A stretch of DNA of 64,000 bases from Candidatus Gastranaerophilales bacterium (GTDB taxonomy: Bacteria; Cyanobacteriota; Vampirovibrionia; Gastranaerophilales; Gastranaerophilaceae), in assembly GCA_944325605.1 (NCBI GenBank), contig CALVAX010000011.1, forward strand, positions 1 through 64,000, given 5' to 3'. This document shows, piece by piece, positions 61,302 through 64,000 of the stretch. A program made the translations under genes and the position numbers. Every line of letters starts with the position of its first letter. Positions within the stretch are counted from its first letter, which is position 1. The notes under the pieces are model-generated. The model searched no databases. It was not told where the DNA came from and was given only the letters and a program-made list of their open reading frames with translations.

Positions 61302-61570
61302 TAATTCTCCTCCACTGTTATTATGAATTATACCACAATTGTATTAGTGCAAAAAGTTTATTTAATATCCGGGCGGCAAAAAAAATCAACCATGCCGCAA
61401 AGCATGATGTATAAAGAGATTGAGATATTTTATCAATCCAAAGATTTAGAACATATTCTACAACTCCCATGACTACAATATCAATCGGGGCATGGATGAA
61501 TTTCCCCAGCTAAAAGTTGTAGTATGAATAGTGTAGAGAACAATAATTTAAAATTAAATAAAGGGGAAAG
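61302..61570. other. Gap between divergent genes
   Basis: About 270 bases; no gene or repeat is recognised. AAAGGGG before 61571 serves as Shine-Dalgarno for the response regulator. Confidence 0.4.
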
Positions 61571-62272
61571 ATGATGAGAGAGTTTAAAAGAAAATTGAGA
61601 ATTTTGCTTGTAGATGACAATTCGGAACACTTGCGCGGTGTAAAAGAATTAATCAGCCTTGAAGCAGGTTATGATGTTGTCGGAGCGACGACAAGCGCCA
61701 ATGTTGCGATTAATCTTATTAAAAAATACCGTCCGGATATCGTTTTGATGGATATAAATATGCCGGAAAAAGACGGGTTGCAGGCAATTCAGGAAATTGA
61801 AAAACTTGAACTTGATACAAAAGTTATTGCTCTCAGCGGATATGATGATGCTGATTTGATTTTTAGGGCTATGAAGCTTGGTGCAAAAGGTTATATTCTT
61901 AAGACAATGGCATCGGCGCAGCTTATATATGCAATTGATGAGATTGCGTCAGGTAAAATCTATCTTCCGTCAGCTCTTTCTTCAAGATTTTTTGAATATT
62001 TTCAACGCTCATTTAAGGATGAAAGTACGACAGCTGTTGAAGAAAATCTTCTTTCCTATCTCACATCCCGCGAAGAAGAAGTTCTGGATCTTCTTACACA
62101 GGGCAATAACTACAAGGGTATTGCAGCAAAATTGTTTATATCTGAAACTACTGTTAAGACTCACGTAAACAATATTTTCCAGAAACTGCAGGTAAATGAC
62201 AGAACACAGGCCGTTCTTTATGCTCTAAATAACGGATTTGCAGGCAGAAGACGCATGAAGGCTGCAGTTTAA
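61571..62272 (+). CDS. NarL/FixJ-type response regulator
   Basis: Receiver domain with acidic LLVDDN, phospho-acceptor Asp61 in LMDINMPEKDG, Ser in ALSGY and Lys in YILKT; C-terminal GerE domain (about residues 165-230) with LTSREEEVLDLLTQG and SETTVKTHVNNIFQKL. A second ATG follows immediately (61574). It is followed by a terminator and then a histidine kinase gene, its probable partner. Close in design to the regulator at 17700. Confidence 0.94.
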   Translation: MMREFKRKLRILLVDDNSEHLRGVKELISLEAGYDVVGATTSANVAINLIKKYRPDIVLMDINMPEKDGLQAIQEIEKLELDTKVIALSGYDDADLIFRAMKLGAKGYILKTMASAQLIYAIDEIASGKIYLPSALSSRFFEYFQRSFKDESTTAVEENLLSYLTSREEEVLDLLTQGNNYKGIAAKLFISETTVKTHVNNIFQKLQVNDRTQAVLYALNNGFAGRRRMKAAV

Positions 62273-62299
62273 ATAAAATATTGTCAGGTCAGGGTTTGG

Positions 62300-62338
62300 A
62301 AAAAGGTTTGGCTTCGAGTTCTTCGGTCAAACCTTTTT
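62300..62338 (+). terminator. Terminator (or attenuator) between regulator and kinase
   Basis: An 11-bp stem (AAAAAGGTTTG with CAAACCTTTTT) with a 17-base loop ending in a T-run, only 15 bases before the kinase ATG, so kinase transcripts must read through it or start nearby. Confidence 0.75.
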
Positions 62339-62353
62339 AGTAAAGAGGAGTGT

Positions 62354-63022
62354 ATGCAGACACAAAATGATATTTTGAAATCTCAGACGAGATGTATTGC
62401 GCATGAAATAAGAAATCAGCTTTCGATTTGTGATGTTTATTGCGAGATTATAAGAAAACATCTTCAAAAAAACGGGGTTGAAATTCCGCCGGTTGATAAT
62501 GCGCTTAATTGTATCCTTAAATCTTTAAAAATGGTTTCAAACTCTCTTTTGGATTTGAAATCTCTCGGAAATCTTGATTGCAAAAGTCTTGATTTGAAAG
62601 AGGTTTTGTGTCAGGGGGTTGAGCTTGCAAAAGTTTACGTGTACGAAAAGAAAATAGAAATTAATCTTGAGGTCGTTGAAAATTGTACGGTTTGCGCTGA
62701 CGAAAACAAACTTCTTGCTGTTCTCATAAATCTTTTGAAAAATGCGATTGAGGCGATTGAGTCTGAAGGCTTTATAAAAATCAAGGCGGAGAAGGAAAGA
62801 GATTATGCAATTGTAAAAATATCCAACAACGGCGCAAAAATTCCGGACGAATTCATGAGCAAAATTTTTGATGAAGGCTTGACGACAAAGTGCTACGGAA
62901 GCGGACTCGGGCTTTTTATATGCAAAAATAATCTTCAAAGTATGGGCGCTGATTTGAACCTTGTAAAATCAACCGGCGAAATCACGGAATTTGAAATTAC
63001 TCTTCCGCTTAAAAATTCTTAA
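62354..63022 (+). CDS. Soluble histidine kinase (222 aa) without sensor domain
   Basis: GAGGA precedes the ATG. It has a dimerisation helix with the phospho-acceptor His in IAHEIRNQL (about residue 17), a NLLKNAIEAI N-box, then an ISNNGAKIP segment at the G1 position and SGLGLFIC at G2. There is no membrane or input domain, so activity must be set by a partner. The G1 box reads Asn-Asn-Gly-Ala-Lys where Asp-x-Gly-x-Gly is usual, a change that may weaken ATP binding or be lineage-normal. It follows the response regulator, its likely partner. Confidence 0.88.
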   Translation: MQTQNDILKSQTRCIAHEIRNQLSICDVYCEIIRKHLQKNGVEIPPVDNALNCILKSLKMVSNSLLDLKSLGNLDCKSLDLKEVLCQGVELAKVYVYEKKIEINLEVVENCTVCADENKLLAVLINLLKNAIEAIESEGFIKIKAEKERDYAIVKISNNGAKIPDEFMSKIFDEGLTTKCYGSGLGLFICKNNLQSMGADLNLVKSTGEITEFEITLPLKNS

Positions 63023-63041
63023 TAAAAATCCCGTTTAAAGG

Positions 63042-63076
63042 GCAAAATATTTTATCCTGCTGTTTTTATATTAGTA
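63042..63076 (+). promoter_or_regulatory. GCAAWW-N17-TTTAWAWA element upstream of the right-edge gene
   Basis: GCAAAA (63042-63047), exactly 17 bases, then TTTATATTAGTA (63065-63076), 36 bases before the ATG at 63101. It separates the gene from the kinase gene ending at 63022. Confidence 0.6.
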
Positions 63077-63100
63077 TAGGAACAAACAGTAGTAGGGAAT

Positions 63101-64000
63101 ATGGACTTTTTTAATTCACTTTCACAGGTAGTGCAGAACGGCGAAAATTTTAAAAAATGGGAACAGGAACAGCGGGATAATGAAGCGAAGCGCAAAGCGC
63201 TTTATGAACGCAGGAATTATTCGCCGGAAGAAATAGAATCTGCAAAGCAGTTTGGAGAGAGGATTATAGATGTAGTCGACATAATGGACAACCACTCTGA
63301 AAATGTTGCCGAGAACGTAGAAACAGCGGTTTCTCCTGTTGTTTCTCTTGCACCTGTTGCAGCAACACTTTTGACCGGCGCTTACTGGGTTAAAAAAATA
63401 GTGCCGCAAGCCGACGATGAAATTTGGAATATTAAAAAACAAATATGTCTGGATAATGAAAAAGCTCAGAAGCTTGCGTATGAAATTACAGAAGATATAA
63501 GAAAAAGCCGCCAGAATAAAGAAGAATTCTTGGAGCGGTATTTTACATCAAAGCGTAAAGTGCAGCAAATTGCAAATCCCGAACTCCGCGCAAAAGCAAT
63601 GGAGATTTATAAAGAATATTCAAAGAAAGTCAAACCATACAATCGTAAACTCTGGGGCGGCGGAATAGGAGTTGTTGCATCCGGTGTTCTGGCATTTATC
63701 GGTGCCACAATTTATGCTGCAAAACTTCAGGTTGACAGTTCAAAAATCGCAAGATATCAGGCAAGAAAAATTCTTGAAGACCCGAAGGCTTTTGTAAACT
63801 ACACCCCCGAACAGATTGCTGCGGCTAAAAAATATATTGATGAACATCCGGAACTTAAAAAACAAAAAAGAAAAGAAAAACTTAAAAGCGGGATGTTCAA
63901 AAGTATAATAAACATTCTACGCGACCGCAGAGAATATTTGAAAGCCAAAAAGACAGACTCTGACACCTCAAAAAAAATTACAAGAACTCTTACGCCTGAA
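63101..64000 (+). CDS. Lineage-specific membrane protein, truncated by the window end
   Basis: The ATG is followed by an open frame through the right edge (300 codons so far). The protein has a charged helical N-terminus, a hydrophobic Ala/Val-rich segment at about residues 80-96, a long Lys/Glu helical stretch, and a clear membrane helix near residues 185-208 (GGGIGVVASGVLAFIGATI), then more charged helices (KKQKRKEKLK). The layout is like the 562-aa protein at 27391 and the pair at 5073/5886. No family is recognised. Confidence 0.8.
   Translation, partial: MDFFNSLSQVVQNGENFKKWEQEQRDNEAKRKALYERRNYSPEEIESAKQFGERIIDVVDIMDNHSENVAENVETAVSPVVSLAPVAATLLTGAYWVKKIVPQADDEIWNIKKQICLDNEKAQKLAYEITEDIRKSRQNKEEFLERYFTSKRKVQQIANPELRAKAMEIYKEYSKKVKPYNRKLWGGGIGVVASGVLAFIGATIYAAKLQVDSSKIARYQARKILEDPKAFVNYTPEQIAAAKKYIDEHPELKKQKRKEKLKSGMFKSIINILRDRREYLKAKKTDSDTSKKITRTLTPE

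Overview
The window looks like a chromosomal segment of a non-photosynthetic cyanobacterial relative, most likely a gut Melainabacteria/Vampirovibrionia member of the Gastranaerophilales type. This is an inference from gene content. The DNA is AT-rich. It carries Gram-negative envelope genes (lpxI, lpxB, an LptD-like protein, an MCE protein, an O-antigen-ligase-like protein, a heptose-kinase-like protein). It also carries families common in the cyanobacterial lineage (DUF3326, DUF4330, an AMIN-domain amidase), prepilins of the MTLP type and many lineage-specific membrane or coiled-coil proteins. There is no photosynthesis gene, no rRNA, and no tRNA that I could recognise.

Layout. 1-13 kb: S41 protease, cytidine deaminase, small zinc-ribbon proteins, a radical SAM protein, a membrane-protein pair, a broken prepilin gene, folate genes (folP, 5-formyl-THF cyclo-ligase), cobO, clpP and a DUF3326 gene. 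13-19 kb: murI and an AMIN-amidase, regulators with LuxR-type HTH domains, an EamA transporter. 18.5-20.8 kb: a YD-repeat protein behind a pentanucleotide repeat, then 1 kb of tandemly duplicated intergenic repeats. 20.8-29 kb: ion transporter, 2-hydroxyacid dehydrogenase, TPR protein, MCE protein, dGTPase-like enzyme and a 562-residue lineage-specific protein. 29-35.4 kb: a minus-strand envelope operon (34-residue membrane peptide, M23 peptidase, LptD-like protein, class II aldolase, LpxI, LpxB). 35.5-38.5 kb: a STAND-type ATPase with TPRs overlapping rsmG. 38.5-46 kb: repeats and lineage-specific genes, a membrane-anchored amidohydrolase and a DegT aminotransferase. 46-50 kb: a prepilin with a G10 tract, then O-antigen ligase-like, DUF4330 and heptose-kinase-like genes. 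50-64 kb: a large HELGH zincin-like protein, ispG, a GHL10 glycosidase operon, comEC, pyrF, rmuC, a response regulator/histidine kinase pair and a membrane protein running off the end.

Most notable signals. (1) A recurring bipartite upstream element, GCAAWW, exactly 17 bases, then TTTAWAWA, correctly oriented 24-62 bases before lineage-specific genes. It may be an undescribed promoter class defining a regulon of accessory or surface proteins. (2) Several dispersed intergenic repeat families. One folds into hairpins whose stems covary while G-A/G-A steps stay constant; at two sites it sits inside MITE-like inverted repeats, one of them perfect and flanked by an 8-base direct repeat. (3) Candidate contingency loci: a G10 tract in a prepilin leader and five TATGA copies in front of the YD-repeat gene. 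(4) A set of genes whose -10-like box lies only 6-8 bases before the ATG with no Shine-Dalgarno, suggesting leaderless transcripts.

All calls come from reading sequence and translations by eye. No database search or structure prediction was run.
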